A stretch of 14,933 bases of DNA from Thermoplasmata archaeon. GTDB lineage: Archaea > Thermoplasmatota > Thermoplasmata > Thermoplasmatales > Thermoplasmataceae. Below the pieces are notes generated by a model. It did no database searches. It was not told the DNA's origin and saw nothing but the letters and a program-made list of their open reading frames with translations. The position numbers and the translations under genes are program-made. This document shows, in pieces, positions 5,925 through 14,109 of the stretch; the first letter of the stretch is position 1; the number at the start of each line of letters is the position of its first letter. The stretch spans positions 1 to 14,933 of the forward strand of contig JAKAAJ010000024.1 in assembly GCA_021802365.1 (NCBI GenBank). The letters are read 5' to 3'.

Positions 5925-6680
5925 ATGTCTTCATTTGAGGATTACTTTTCAAAGCATGCTACAGAATATGCAAGGAGCAAATCACACAAAAACGGTGAGG
6001 ATCTCAGATCTCTTCTCTCCATTATCAATCCAAAGAAAAACTGGAAAGTGCTGGATATGGCCACTGGAACTGGATTTACAGCCATGGCAATTGCCCCATT
6101 TGTTTCGGAGGTCGTAGGGCTTGATGCCACGGAAGAGATGTTATCCAATGCGATCTCGCTGGCTGGAAAGTCAGGTTTGCACAACATCAAATTCCTCAAG
6201 GGCAGGGTTGAAGATAGTGGACTGGGGGATGGAATTTTTGATCTCGTTACCTGCAGAAGGGCCGCCCATCATTTTCCTGACAAAGGTGCATTCGTCAGGG
6301 AGTCAAAAAGAGTCCTGAAAGCTGGAGGGTTATTTGCCCTCATTGATATGGTAAGGCCCGAAAAAGATAAGGACAATGTGAGAAATAGGCTTGAAATTCT
6401 CAGGGACAGCTCCCATGTAGAAGCTCCGACAGTGGATTACTGGCGTGACCTGATTTCTAAAAGTGGTTTTTCAGAGGTTAAAATATATTCAACAAAGGAG
6501 AGAATTGCATTCCAAGACTTCCTCAGCCCAGTAAAGGAAGACTCAGAAGAGGGAAAAGCCTGCTTGAATTACCTTAAATCCATTTCCGGTGAGAGCCTGA
6601 TCAATGCAGACATAGATCCGGAAGATCTAACCATAGTAAAGGAGAGAGTTATTTTCATCTACAGAAAGGAGGCGGAGTGA
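5925..6680 (+). CDS. class I SAM-dependent methyltransferase (UbiE/Methyltransf_11-like)
   Basis: This 251-residue Rossmann-fold methyltransferase has motif I V-L-D-M-A-T-G-T-G at 42-50 and the SAM-ribose acid D67 in V-V-G-L-D-A-T. An acidic V-E-D stretch at 95-97 contacts the adenine. R-R-A-A-H-H-F at 111-117 and the post-motif L-K-A-G-G-L-F-A-L-I-D at 131-141 complete the pattern, which resembles UbiE/MenG-type enzymes. The acceptor is unknown; quinone, other small-molecule or RNA/protein substrates are all possible. It is the first gene of a plus-strand train and abuts alaS with no gap (TGA at 6678-6680, ATG at 6681). An A/T-rich stretch near 5887-5896 and AAGGT at 5911-5915 could be its promoter and ribosome site. 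Linkage to alaS suggests co-expression, not necessarily a tRNA substrate. Confidence 0.85.
   Translation: MSSFEDYFSKHATEYARSKSHKNGEDLRSLLSIINPKKNWKVLDMATGTGFTAMAIAPFVSEVVGLDATEEMLSNAISLAGKSGLHNIKFLKGRVEDSGLGDGIFDLVTCRRAAHHFPDKGAFVRESKRVLKAGGLFALIDMVRPEKDKDNVRNRLEILRDSSHVEAPTVDYWRDLISKSGFSEVKIYSTKERIAFQDFLSPVKEDSEEGKACLNYLKSISGESLINADIDPEDLTIVKERVIFIYRKEAE
6666..6672 (+). promoter_or_regulatory. strong Shine-Dalgarno for alaS
   Basis: AAGGAGG lies 8 nt before the alaS ATG and inside the last codons of the methyltransferase gene. It is the best SD match in the window. It contrasts with the SD-less first genes, so alaS is translated as an internal gene of a polycistronic mRNA. Confidence 0.7.
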
Positions 6681-9362
6681 ATGCCAGAGAGCCAGAATCA
6701 GGAACTGAATCTGGAATTCTTTCACAGAAATGGATTTGAAAACAGGAGATGTGTCTCCTGCGGTGGCTTCTTCTGGACCAAATCCCGGGAGAGAACAACC
6801 TGTGGTGACCCTGCCTGTGACTCCTATACATTCATAGGTACTTCAACAACCGACAGACCATATGATATGGAAGGGATGAGAACAGCCTTCATTGATTTCT
6901 TCAAGGGGTCTCATGGGGTGGTAAAACCCTATCCAGTTGTTCCCAGATGGAGAGATGATGTACTGCTTGTTAACGCCTCAATTTATGACTTCCAGCCTCA
7001 TGTTACCTCGGGAAGGGTTAAACCTCCAAGCAACCCACTGGTAATGTCCCAGCCATCAATAAGGATGAATGACATAGATCTCGTTGGAAATACAGGACGC
7101 CACCTCTCAAGTTTTGAGATGATGTGTCATGATGCCTTTAACAGCGAAAGAGAACAGGTCTACTGGAAGGAAGAAACAGTTTCCTACTGCTTCGAATTCC
7201 TTACATCCAGGCTTCACATTGAGCCAGATCTTATAACATTCAAAGAGAAGCCATGGTCCGGCGGCGGAAACGGTGGCAATGCCTTCGAAGTATTCATCAA
7301 AGGGGTAGAGGTTGCAACCCTTGTGTTCATGGACCTCATAGAAAATGAAGATGGTGAATTTGAGATCGATGGCAAAAAGTACTCTAAAATGCCACTTAAA
7401 ATAGTGGACACAGGCTACGGCCTGGAAAGGCTGGTCTGGCTGTCACAGGGCTCAAGTACAATCTATCAGGCAGTATTCCCAGAGCTTCTGACCTATATTG
7501 CAGAGAAAACTGGCGTAAAATTTGACACATCTCTACTGAAAAGGGTATCCGAGATATCTGCCACTCTAGAACCATTCAGTCAGTCAAGTCTTCTCAACAC
7601 CTTAGATAAAGAATTTCCGGGAAGCATAGGGGAGATAGCTGAAACTTATTCTCTTTACAGGGATATTTTCGCCCTCTGTGATCATACAAAAACAATCACC
7701 ATAATGCTCTCAAATTACGTAATCCCATCAAACGTGAAGGTAGGCTACCTGCTTAGGCTTCTTATCAGACGATCAGAGTACCTAATTGAAAGGCTCCATC
7801 TTGATACAAATATCATAGACCTTATCTCCATTCATAAGAGAATCATTGGAAAGATACTGCCAGACCTTGACATGGCCTTCATTCAGCGGATTCTGTCAAT
7901 CGAGAAGGAAAAGTACAGAGACCTTATGTCAAGAGGCAGAAATACAATACTCAGGCTTTTTGACAGAAAAAGGATCATATCAGAGGGAGACTTCATAACT
8001 CTTTATGAATCTGAAGGCCTGAACCCTGAATTTGTTGCAAGAGTGATTAAGGAGGAAAGGAATACTGACGTTCCGGTCCCGGAAAATATACGTTCGCTGG
8101 TTGTATCTAAACACGAAAACCTTGGAAGGAAAAAGGGAACAAAACATCAGGAGCAATTCCCCGATATTTATACAAGACCTCTTTACTATGATGACACCTC
8201 CATTAGTGAATTCAACGCCATAGTTCTTTTCTCCAGGGGCAGGGACATAATAACAAACCAGACTGCCTTCTATCCTGAAGGAGGGGGCCAGCCATCAGAT
8301 ACTGGCGAGTTCATTTATGGCAGGAAGAAGGTGGACATGCTTAAGGCAGAGAAGTCTGGGAAATCTGTGGTACATCATCTCTCAGGAGAAATTCCGGAAT
8401 CTTCAAGGATCATAGGAAAGATTGACCAGGATAAAAGACTCCGCCACACTGTTCACCACTCAGCCACCCACCTTTTGCTGGGAGTTCTCATCAAAGAACT
8501 TGGCCCTCATGTCTGGCAGACAGGAGTACAGAAGGGATATGAATCCTCCAGAATTGATTTCACACATTATGAGAAACTATCAGAGGAGCAGATAATTAGA
8601 ATAGAGAGGTCAGTATTCAAGGCGATAACAGAAGGGCACCGCATAACTGTCAGGAATATAGAGTGGAACAGAGCCATAGAACATTACGGATTCCGTCTTT
8701 TTGAAGGGGGAGTCCCGGAGGATGACAAGATAAGGGTCGTGGAAATTGCTGACATAGATGCTGAGGGATGTGGTGGGACTCATCTGAAAAATACCTCTGA
8801 GATAGGTTTCTTCAAAATACTGAAGGCAGAGAGCATACAGGAAGGAATCCAAAGAATAACATTCTGCGCTGGTCCTGCAGCATTTGACTATGTGAATAGA
8901 ATTAAGTCTGAGTTAGATTCCATTTCTTCCACTCTCAGAGTCAGTTCATCAAAAATAGGCGAATCTGTGCAGAAAATGCATGAAGAAAACATGAAATTGC
9001 GCAACGAAATTCAGGAAATGGTGAGGAGAGAATCAGAGTATATTATCTCCAGATCTGAAAAAATAAAGATCGGTAAAGAATCTTACCACGTGGCAGAAAT
9101 ACAGGACCAGAAAATTGAGGATTTCCTTGGAAAGTATATTCTCTCTGCGAACATGGAAGGTGCAATACTCTTTAACAATTCCAGTTCGGGGCTGGGAATT
9201 TACTCGCCGGCAGGCTTTGCGAGTGAAGTAATGAAAATAATACAGCAGCAGGTTGAACACATCGAGATAGAGACCAACAGCAAAAAAGTTGTCAGGCTCA
9301 AATTTAAGATTGGAACAGATGCAAAATTAATAAGGGAGATTTTAGTTGAAGCTGGAAGCTAG
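6681..9362 (+). CDS. alaS: alanyl-tRNA synthetase, archaeal type
   Basis: This 893-residue class IIa enzyme attaches alanine to tRNA(Ala) and proofreads Ser/Gly mischarging. The archaeal N-terminal extension has a Cys cluster (C24, C27, C41, C46) likely to bind zinc. The catalytic core shows motif 2 around S-Q-P-S-I-R-M-N-D at 123-131 and motif 3 D-T-G-Y-G-L-E-R-L at 243-251. A linker leads to the editing domain, with P-E-G-G-G-Q-P-S-D at 532-540. The zinc/editing residues H593 and H597 (H-H-S-A-T-H) and C697/H701 (C-G-G-T-H) are all present, so editing should be intact. Residues 740-800 form a coiled coil, then the C-Ala region. C-Ala lacks an obvious G-G-G-R-P-type glycine motif and looks degenerate. 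The gene follows the methyltransferase with no gap and is 8 nt before the pseudo-S2P gene. Confidence 0.97.
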   Translation: MPESQNQELNLEFFHRNGFENRRCVSCGGFFWTKSRERTTCGDPACDSYTFIGTSTTDRPYDMEGMRTAFIDFFKGSHGVVKPYPVVPRWRDDVLLVNASIYDFQPHVTSGRVKPPSNPLVMSQPSIRMNDIDLVGNTGRHLSSFEMMCHDAFNSEREQVYWKEETVSYCFEFLTSRLHIEPDLITFKEKPWSGGGNGGNAFEVFIKGVEVATLVFMDLIENEDGEFEIDGKKYSKMPLKIVDTGYGLERLVWLSQGSSTIYQAVFPELLTYIAEKTGVKFDTSLLKRVSEISATLEPFSQSSLLNTLDKEFPGSIGEIAETYSLYRDIFALCDHTKTITIMLSNYVIPSNVKVGYLLRLLIRRSEYLIERLHLDTNIIDLISIHKRIIGKILPDLDMAFIQRILSIEKEKYRDLMSRGRNTILRLFDRKRIISEGDFITLYESEGLNPEFVARVIKEERNTDVPVPENIRSLVVSKHENLGRKKGTKHQEQFPDIYTRPLYYDDTSISEFNAIVLFSRGRDIITNQTAFYPEGGGQPSDTGEFIYGRKKVDMLKAEKSGKSVVHHLSGEIPESSRIIGKIDQDKRLRHTVHHSATHLLLGVLIKELGPHVWQTGVQKGYESSRIDFTHYEKLSEEQIIRIERSVFKAITEGHRITVRNIEWNRAIEHYGFRLFEGGVPEDDKIRVVEIADIDAEGCGGTHLKNTSEIGFFKILKAESIQEGIQRITFCAGPAAFDYVNRIKSELDSISSTLRVSSSKIGESVQKMHEENMKLRNEIQEMVRRESEYIISRSEKIKIGKESYHVAEIQDQKIEDFLGKYILSANMEGAILFNNSSSGLGIYSPAGFASEVMKIIQQQVEHIEIETNSKKVVRLKFKIGTDAKLIREILVEAGS

Positions 9363-9370
9363 GGTCCAAA

Positions 9371-11071
9371 TTGAAGGAATTAAGCCAGGATGCCTTGAAG
9401 GCTATAGTAAAAAAGTACTTTGACTTCTCGTCATGGGACAGTGATTCAGTAAATCCATCATTTACAGTAGAAAATTTTGATTCATATCCAGAGGAGAACT
9501 TCGAAAATCTTGCTAAAGAGCTTGAAAAACATGGGATAGTGGCATTTACAGTGGGAGAATCACCGGTAAAGATATCTCTTGTTAGGACTATCAGCAGTGA
9601 AACAAGGTCGGAGAGATACATAAAGACAGGGCTCCTCATTGCGGCTTTGGTATCTATTGTGTATTTTGGCTTCTCTTACCAGTCATCATACGACCCGGAG
9701 GGGGCAATGCTCTACAATCTTGGCTCCTCTATTCTCTTCTACCTTGTTCCGATATCGGTCATAATGGCCTCCCGGGAGTCAATCAAGTATGCTGTTCTGA
9801 AGAAGAATGGGATGAAATATTCTCCTTCAATAATTATTCCTGATCCACTGGGCCTTGGGACAATGGGACTCATAAACTCGCCAAGTACTCCATACAGAAG
9901 CAGGAGAATAATGATCGAAGTAGCCTCCTATTCACTTGTGATAGGATTTGCGGTGTCTCTTGTTTTCTATGTAATCGGATCGGTTTACACCACAGCTATT
10001 CCTCCTGCAACTCAGGCAGTAAATTTGCCAGTCCAGAAGATAGGTTCCCCGGTATTCATAGGCCTCATCATGGGCAGGTTCATCCCAACCAGTGCAATAC
10101 CAGACACTCTTGCATTTGCTGGTTGGGTCGGGCTGATAACTACATCGTTTAATGCGCTGCCTTTAGGATTTCTGGACGGGGGACTGATCAGCTCCTCGTT
10201 CCTTGGGAGAAATAGTGTTTACTTTTCATATGCTTCTCTTCTTGTTATTGTTGTTCTAACAATCTTCTATGACCCGTGGATTATACTTGCACTGTTTGCA
10301 ATATTAGTAGGTTTAAAGGGCCCTCAGGCTTTAAATAACGCTAACCCTCTCAGACAGAGTTCGAAGTTTCTCATAGTTATCTCATTCGTTGTTCTGGTAG
10401 CAGGCATCGCCCCTGTACCAATACACACATCACTGAATCAGTTTAATGTTACAACAAGCACAAACGCCTTCATAGAATATAACGGCCACAATGGGAACAT
10501 CTCATTTCAGGCTACGATAATAAATAACGGGGCTTCCTCAATAATTCCTGGTTTTTCATTTTCTCCCGCAGGGGACCTTCATATCTCTGGTTCTGGTGCC
10601 CCAATTCCTTCAGGGGGGAAAAGAAACTATTCATTTACATTCCATTCAACAGCGCTAGGATCACCTGGAGTCTACAATTATAACTTCACGGTATATTCCG
10701 GTACATACTCCAAGAGTGTGCGGATGATGGTTATGGGCGTAAACGAGACAGAGTTGTTCCAGTTCAATTACTCAAATCCATATTACAAGTTTATGGGTGC
10801 AAACCTGACTGGTGCTGTTCTTTCGCTTTCATCTGTTGCCAACGAGACTCTGAACGTCGCAGAATTCAGTTCCGGAGACAGCTTTCAAATGGAAGTAAAC
10901 GGTGGTGTATCCTATTTCAATTCATCATATTCAGTTATGTTAAAGGGGATAACAGTATCTCCATCAAGGGCACTGAAGATACCTATTGTCATGAAAAAAT
11001 ATAGCTCGCCCTTATATGTAGTTGCTTATAATTCTTCATTTGACGCAGCTATATCAGTAATAGAAGGTTAA
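9371..11071 (+). CDS. site-2-protease-like membrane protein lacking HExxH, with glycosylatable C-terminal domain
   Basis: This 566-residue membrane protein starts at TTG 9371, 8 nt after alaS; no earlier ATG is available. A soluble N-terminal part (1-80) precedes about eight hydrophobic segments from 86 to 348. The core aligns with M50/site-2 proteases of the archaeal/EGY type: K-Y-S-P-S-I-I-I-P-D-P at 149-159, G-L-G-T-M-G-L-I at 161-168, and the distal motif N-A-L-P-L-G-F-L-D-G-G at 261-271. The zinc motif is not HExxH but R135-E136-S-I-K139, so both metal-binding histidines are gone while the distal Asp269 remains. This makes it a probable pseudoprotease. Residues about 355-566 form a beta-rich, CARDB/Ig-like domain, presumably outside the cell, with ten N-x-S/T sequons (for example N359, N376, N438, N478, N554). 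It may bind or present membrane substrates. The family call is good; the loss of activity is inferred. Confidence 0.8.
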   Translation: MKELSQDALKAIVKKYFDFSSWDSDSVNPSFTVENFDSYPEENFENLAKELEKHGIVAFTVGESPVKISLVRTISSETRSERYIKTGLLIAALVSIVYFGFSYQSSYDPEGAMLYNLGSSILFYLVPISVIMASRESIKYAVLKKNGMKYSPSIIIPDPLGLGTMGLINSPSTPYRSRRIMIEVASYSLVIGFAVSLVFYVIGSVYTTAIPPATQAVNLPVQKIGSPVFIGLIMGRFIPTSAIPDTLAFAGWVGLITTSFNALPLGFLDGGLISSSFLGRNSVYFSYASLLVIVVLTIFYDPWIILALFAILVGLKGPQALNNANPLRQSSKFLIVISFVVLVAGIAPVPIHTSLNQFNVTTSTNAFIEYNGHNGNISFQATIINNGASSIIPGFSFSPAGDLHISGSGAPIPSGGKRNYSFTFHSTALGSPGVYNYNFTVYSGTYSKSVRMMVMGVNETELFQFNYSNPYYKFMGANLTGAVLSLSSVANETLNVAEFSSGDSFQMEVNGGVSYFNSSYSVMLKGITVSPSRALKIPIVMKKYSSPLYVVAYNSSFDAAISVIEG

Positions 11072-11075
11072 AGAA

Positions 11076-12134
11076 ATGAAAGTAGCGTTCTTTGTAAACC
11101 CGAGAGCAGGATGCGGAATTCGCTATAATATGATAGGTTCGGACACAATTGAATTGTCCAAATGCGCGCAGTCCGAATCAAAAATTCTCGCTGCTTCCTT
11201 CCTGTCATTCATCAGATATGACGGAGATGAATTTTTAACAGCGTCAGGAGCAATGGGAGAAGATTATTTAGATAAAATTCCTGCGTTAAGATATCGAGTT
11301 ATATATTCGGGTGACGAGGAGACAGATTCTTTGGATACCGAATATTTCCTGGATGCCGCTGGACGTGAAAAACCGGATGTATTGGTGTTCGTAGGTGGTG
11401 ACGGCACTGCTTCTGTTATATGCAAGTACGGGTGGTATGGACCTGTTATTGCGGTCCCGGCTGGAACAAAAATGTTCAGTTCAGTTTTTCCAGTTAATGT
11501 AAAGCGTGCAGCTGAAATATATAACAATATGAAAAGACACGGCTACCCTAATCTGAGATGGGGGGAGGTTGTTGATATAGATGACGACAGGGACAAGGAA
11601 AAACCATTTAATATGAAGCTAATGGGTTATCTTCAGGTACCGGACAGCGAGAATATAATTCCAGTCTCAAAGGCGGAAACTGATGGAGAGACAGAGGACG
11701 AGGTGATAGGATGCTTTGCCTCTTCCCTTGACAACGGAACTTATATTTTTGGCCCAGGGAACACTACAAATGCAGTAATGTCTGAAATTGGGCTGAAAGG
11801 GACTGTCCATGGGTTTGATATAATAATTGGGAAATCGCTCGCAGTAAGAGATGCATCCCGAGAACAGATCCTTTCAAACTCAGGAGAAGGCAGGCTTGTC
11901 CTTTCACCTTTAGGTAAACAGGGGTTTATTCTTGGCAGAGGTAACAGGCAGGTAGATGCATCCATCATTGAAAAAATAGGTTTCAACAGGATCATTATAA
12001 TAGCCACAAATAGAAAAATTGAAGGGCTGGAGACTCTTTACTTTGATATTCCCGAATACAGGGGAACTATTCCAGAGTTCCTTAAAGTATTAACAGGCTG
12101 CGGAAGATTTAAGCTCTTACGGACAAAGTTTTAA
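11076..12134 (+). CDS. ATP-NAD kinase-like protein (COG3199/AcoX type)
   Basis: This 352-residue cytosolic protein belongs to the NAD-kinase-like superfamily. It starts M-K-V-A-F-F-V-N-P-R-A-G-C-G, the typical N-terminal strand and glycine loop. It has V-F-V-G-G-D-G-T at 104-111, the phosphate-binding signature, and P-A-G-T-K-M-F-S at 128-135, the characteristic COG3199 substitute for the second NAD-kinase motif. Further on are G-P-G-N-T-T at 226-231 and G-F-I-L-G-R-G-N-R-Q at 283-292. Most members are annotated as ATP-NAD or AcoX kinases, but few have been tested, so NAD as substrate is inference. It starts 4 nt after the pseudo-S2P gene, with AAGG overlapping that gene's last codons as SD, so the two are translated from one mRNA. 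Position after alaS and a membrane protein gives no pathway clue. Confidence 0.88.
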   Translation: MKVAFFVNPRAGCGIRYNMIGSDTIELSKCAQSESKILAASFLSFIRYDGDEFLTASGAMGEDYLDKIPALRYRVIYSGDEETDSLDTEYFLDAAGREKPDVLVFVGGDGTASVICKYGWYGPVIAVPAGTKMFSSVFPVNVKRAAEIYNNMKRHGYPNLRWGEVVDIDDDRDKEKPFNMKLMGYLQVPDSENIIPVSKAETDGETEDEVIGCFASSLDNGTYIFGPGNTTNAVMSEIGLKGTVHGFDIIIGKSLAVRDASREQILSNSGEGRLVLSPLGKQGFILGRGNRQVDASIIEKIGFNRIIIIATNRKIEGLETLYFDIPEYRGTIPEFLKVLTGCGRFKLLRTKF

Positions 12135-12164
12135 GAGTGGGGAACATCTGCAAATGAAATAATT

Positions 12165-12175
12165 CTTAATATATG
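12165..12175 (+). promoter_or_regulatory. TATA-like promoter for the DUF2070 gene
   Basis: CTTAATATATG lies about 44 nt before the TTG at 12214. A start site about 26 nt downstream leaves a leader of about 18 nt containing GAGG at 12204-12207. This suggests the DUF2070 gene can be transcribed apart from the upstream train, although read-through is possible over the 79-nt gap. Confidence 0.4.
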
Positions 12176-12213
12176 AGGAATTATCTTACCCTGTCTTTAA
12201 GAAGAGGCGAAGC

Positions 12214-13956
12214 TTGAAGGGAAAAAAGGGCGAAGGGAGAGGATTTTCAGATCTTTCTAGATTCGTGAAGAGGTCACCGCACTGGTCTTATCTCCTGCTC
12301 GGTGCTATTATTTTCAATCTTGTTAACTATTTCATTCTCAAAAGTGTGAATATAGTTTTATTCGGAATAATAGGCTCTTACATACTGCTCATAACACTTG
12401 ATTACCTGTTTGTAAGGTTTGTCAAACTCTCCTTCCCATTTAAAAGGATCCTCTATCTTGATTTTGCATCCTTCTCAATCTCTATGCTGTTTTTCTGGGT
12501 ATTATATCTCTTCAGGATTTTTGGAAGTAATTATGAAATAATGCTTATGGTTGCTATCTCTTCTGCAACTCTCCTGAGGGTTCTCATATTTTATACATAT
12601 TACTCAGACAGGCCTCTGAGGCTGGCTGTACCTTCACTTAATTACACATATTCAGCGATCCTTTGTCTGTTTCTTATATTCAGGCAGTGGTACGAAATAA
12701 TTCCATTTGTTGTTTCTTCTATAATTTATCTAATTGGAGGGATAGTCTTCATTAAGAGTTCTACAAAAGAATTCAACAAAAGGTACGGTGTCAGCGCATC
12801 AAAGATTTTGCAGATGTTTTTAAACTATAATTCTGACAGAGATCAGGATGAGGTTGGAAAGAAATTCTTCTCGAGAATCTATAACCATTCCACAAGGGTA
12901 CCAGTGAAAGTCATGGACATCCTCAGGGAAGATGGCTCCAGGATGGTTACTTCTGTTTTTCCCTATATACACCCAGGCCCATTTGGCGAATTGGGTTCAA
13001 GCAATCTTCCAATAAGGCTGCAAAAACTTTTAACAGAACTTGGCTCAGATGTTATGACTTTCCACACCACAACAACCAACAGCAACAACTGTTCAGGGGA
13101 CGAGGATATCTCAGTAATTGCAGATGCTGTAAAAAAGTGCATTGAAGATATGGAATATTCCACAACAGTTTCAAGGTTCAAGAAAATAACATCAGGAAGG
13201 ATCGTCATAGGCCTGCAGAAATTTGGAAACTCTGCCTTCGGTGCAATAATTCCAGAAAAGGAACATTTTGATGATGTCAAGCTAAAGGAAGGTATGAAGA
13301 TAATATCTCATGTGGAGCAGAAACATGCAAAAAACCTTGCTCTTATCGATGCCCAAAACTATTTCGCCGAGAAAACAAAGGAACTGGACAACTGCAGTTT
13401 TCTCTCCAAGACATTCAACAGGGAGCTGGATAGGCTCGAGAGCAAGTATCCTGCAAGGGTTGGCTACTACAGAATCTATGAGCCAACCAGTGAACTGGGG
13501 GCGATGGGTATTCAAACTATCTCCATAGATGCAGGAGGCAAAATAAACTCTATAGTTCTGACAGATTCAAACAATATAACTGCAGAGGTTATAGATGCCG
13601 CACGCAAACTAGTGGGTGACACTGTTTATTCCTTGGAAATATATACAACAGATAATCATTCACTAAACGCTAACAATCTTGACATCAATCCATTAGGAAA
13701 ATCCGGTAACATTTCTGGAATAGCTGAAATGATAGCAAGATGTGTATCTTTATCAATAAAAGACATACAGAACGTTAAAATTGGATTTGCAACCCGGACA
13801 GTGAAAGTAAGGATGGGTCAAGAAAATGCATATCAGAGCCTCATAGATTCAACGTTCAGGTCTTTGAAGGCTGCAAAATATACAATTCTCATAACCTTAC
13901 CATCTAGCATTGCAGCCTCTTTGCTGGTCTTCAGGTTCATCTTTCCGTTTGTATAA
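12214..13956 (+). CDS. DUF2070-family membrane protein
   Basis: This 580-residue protein starts at TTG 12214 with GAGG 6 nt upstream. Six hydrophobic segments lie in about 24-180 and one more at about 555-579, with a large soluble domain between. The soluble domain carries the family landmarks: R-E-D-G-S-R-M-V at 238-245, P-Y-I-H-P-G-P-F-G-E-L-G at 250-261, and T-T-D-N-H-S-L-N at 478-485. The conserved His/Asp positions look like a metal or active site. The segment after V-M-T-F-H, where I recall an H-D-F-N-P-like stretch in relatives, here reads T-T-T-T-N-S-N-N-C-S-G. DUF2070 is widespread in archaea but uncharacterised to my knowledge; an enzymatic membrane protein is plausible and nothing more is claimed. 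It follows the ATP-NAD kinase-like gene on the same strand. Confidence 0.82.
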   Translation: MKGKKGEGRGFSDLSRFVKRSPHWSYLLLGAIIFNLVNYFILKSVNIVLFGIIGSYILLITLDYLFVRFVKLSFPFKRILYLDFASFSISMLFFWVLYLFRIFGSNYEIMLMVAISSATLLRVLIFYTYYSDRPLRLAVPSLNYTYSAILCLFLIFRQWYEIIPFVVSSIIYLIGGIVFIKSSTKEFNKRYGVSASKILQMFLNYNSDRDQDEVGKKFFSRIYNHSTRVPVKVMDILREDGSRMVTSVFPYIHPGPFGELGSSNLPIRLQKLLTELGSDVMTFHTTTTNSNNCSGDEDISVIADAVKKCIEDMEYSTTVSRFKKITSGRIVIGLQKFGNSAFGAIIPEKEHFDDVKLKEGMKIISHVEQKHAKNLALIDAQNYFAEKTKELDNCSFLSKTFNRELDRLESKYPARVGYYRIYEPTSELGAMGIQTISIDAGGKINSIVLTDSNNITAEVIDAARKLVGDTVYSLEIYTTDNHSLNANNLDINPLGKSGNISGIAEMIARCVSLSIKDIQNVKIGFATRTVKVRMGQENAYQSLIDSTFRSLKAAKYTILITLPSSIAASLLVFRFIFPFV

Positions 13957-13977
13957 TTATATGAATTACAATATAAT
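13956..13977 (+). repeat. AT-only inverted repeat after the DUF2070 gene
   Basis: ATTATAT (13956-13962) and ATATAAT (13971-13977) are perfect 7-base arms around an 8-base loop, starting at the last base of the DUF2070 stop codon. It could mark the 3' end of the transcript, but the arms are all A/T and the RNA hairpin would be weak, so a terminator role is not asserted. Confidence 0.3.
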
Positions 13978-14031
13978 GCAAGGCAATTCAGGGTTTGTCA
14001 GCTGATGTCTGACCCTTATGTATGTAAGTTT

Positions 14032-14049
14032 GTATTAAATACGGTATTT
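14032..14049. promoter_or_regulatory. overlapping palindromes, possible operator of the wHTH gene
   Basis: GTATT-A-AATAC (14032-14042) and AAATAC-G-GTATTT (14037-14049) are two interleaved perfect inverted repeats. They lie about 30 nt upstream of the likely TATA element of the winged-helix gene. Larger arms TGACCC (14010-14015) and GGGTCA (14053-14058) flank the block, and GTGTCA is directly repeated at 14060 and 14067. This nested symmetry suits a dimeric DNA-binding protein, most simply the adjacent regulator acting on itself. No protein has been matched to it. Confidence 0.4.
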
Positions 14050-14079
14050 ACTGGGTCATGTGTCAGGTGTCATGAAAAG

Positions 14080-14090
14080 ATTTAAGTATA
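14080..14090 (+). promoter_or_regulatory. BRE/TATA promoter for the wHTH gene
   Basis: Purine-rich GAAAAG (14074-14079, BRE-like), then A and TTTAAGTATAG, gives a textbook archaeal BRE-TATA pair. Its centre is about 25 nt before the ATG at 14110, consistent with a leaderless mRNA. Confidence 0.6.
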
Positions 14091-14109
14091 GAAAAAAGAA
14101 TCTTCCTTA

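Noticed and set aside
8610..9260. Minus-strand frames opposite alaS
   Set aside because: They are shadows of the editing and C-terminal coding sequence, with Tyr/Phe/Cys-rich products and no promoter.
13956..13977. Hairpin as intrinsic terminator
   Set aside because: The arms are only A/T and no T-tract follows, so I list it as a repeat and do not call it a terminator.
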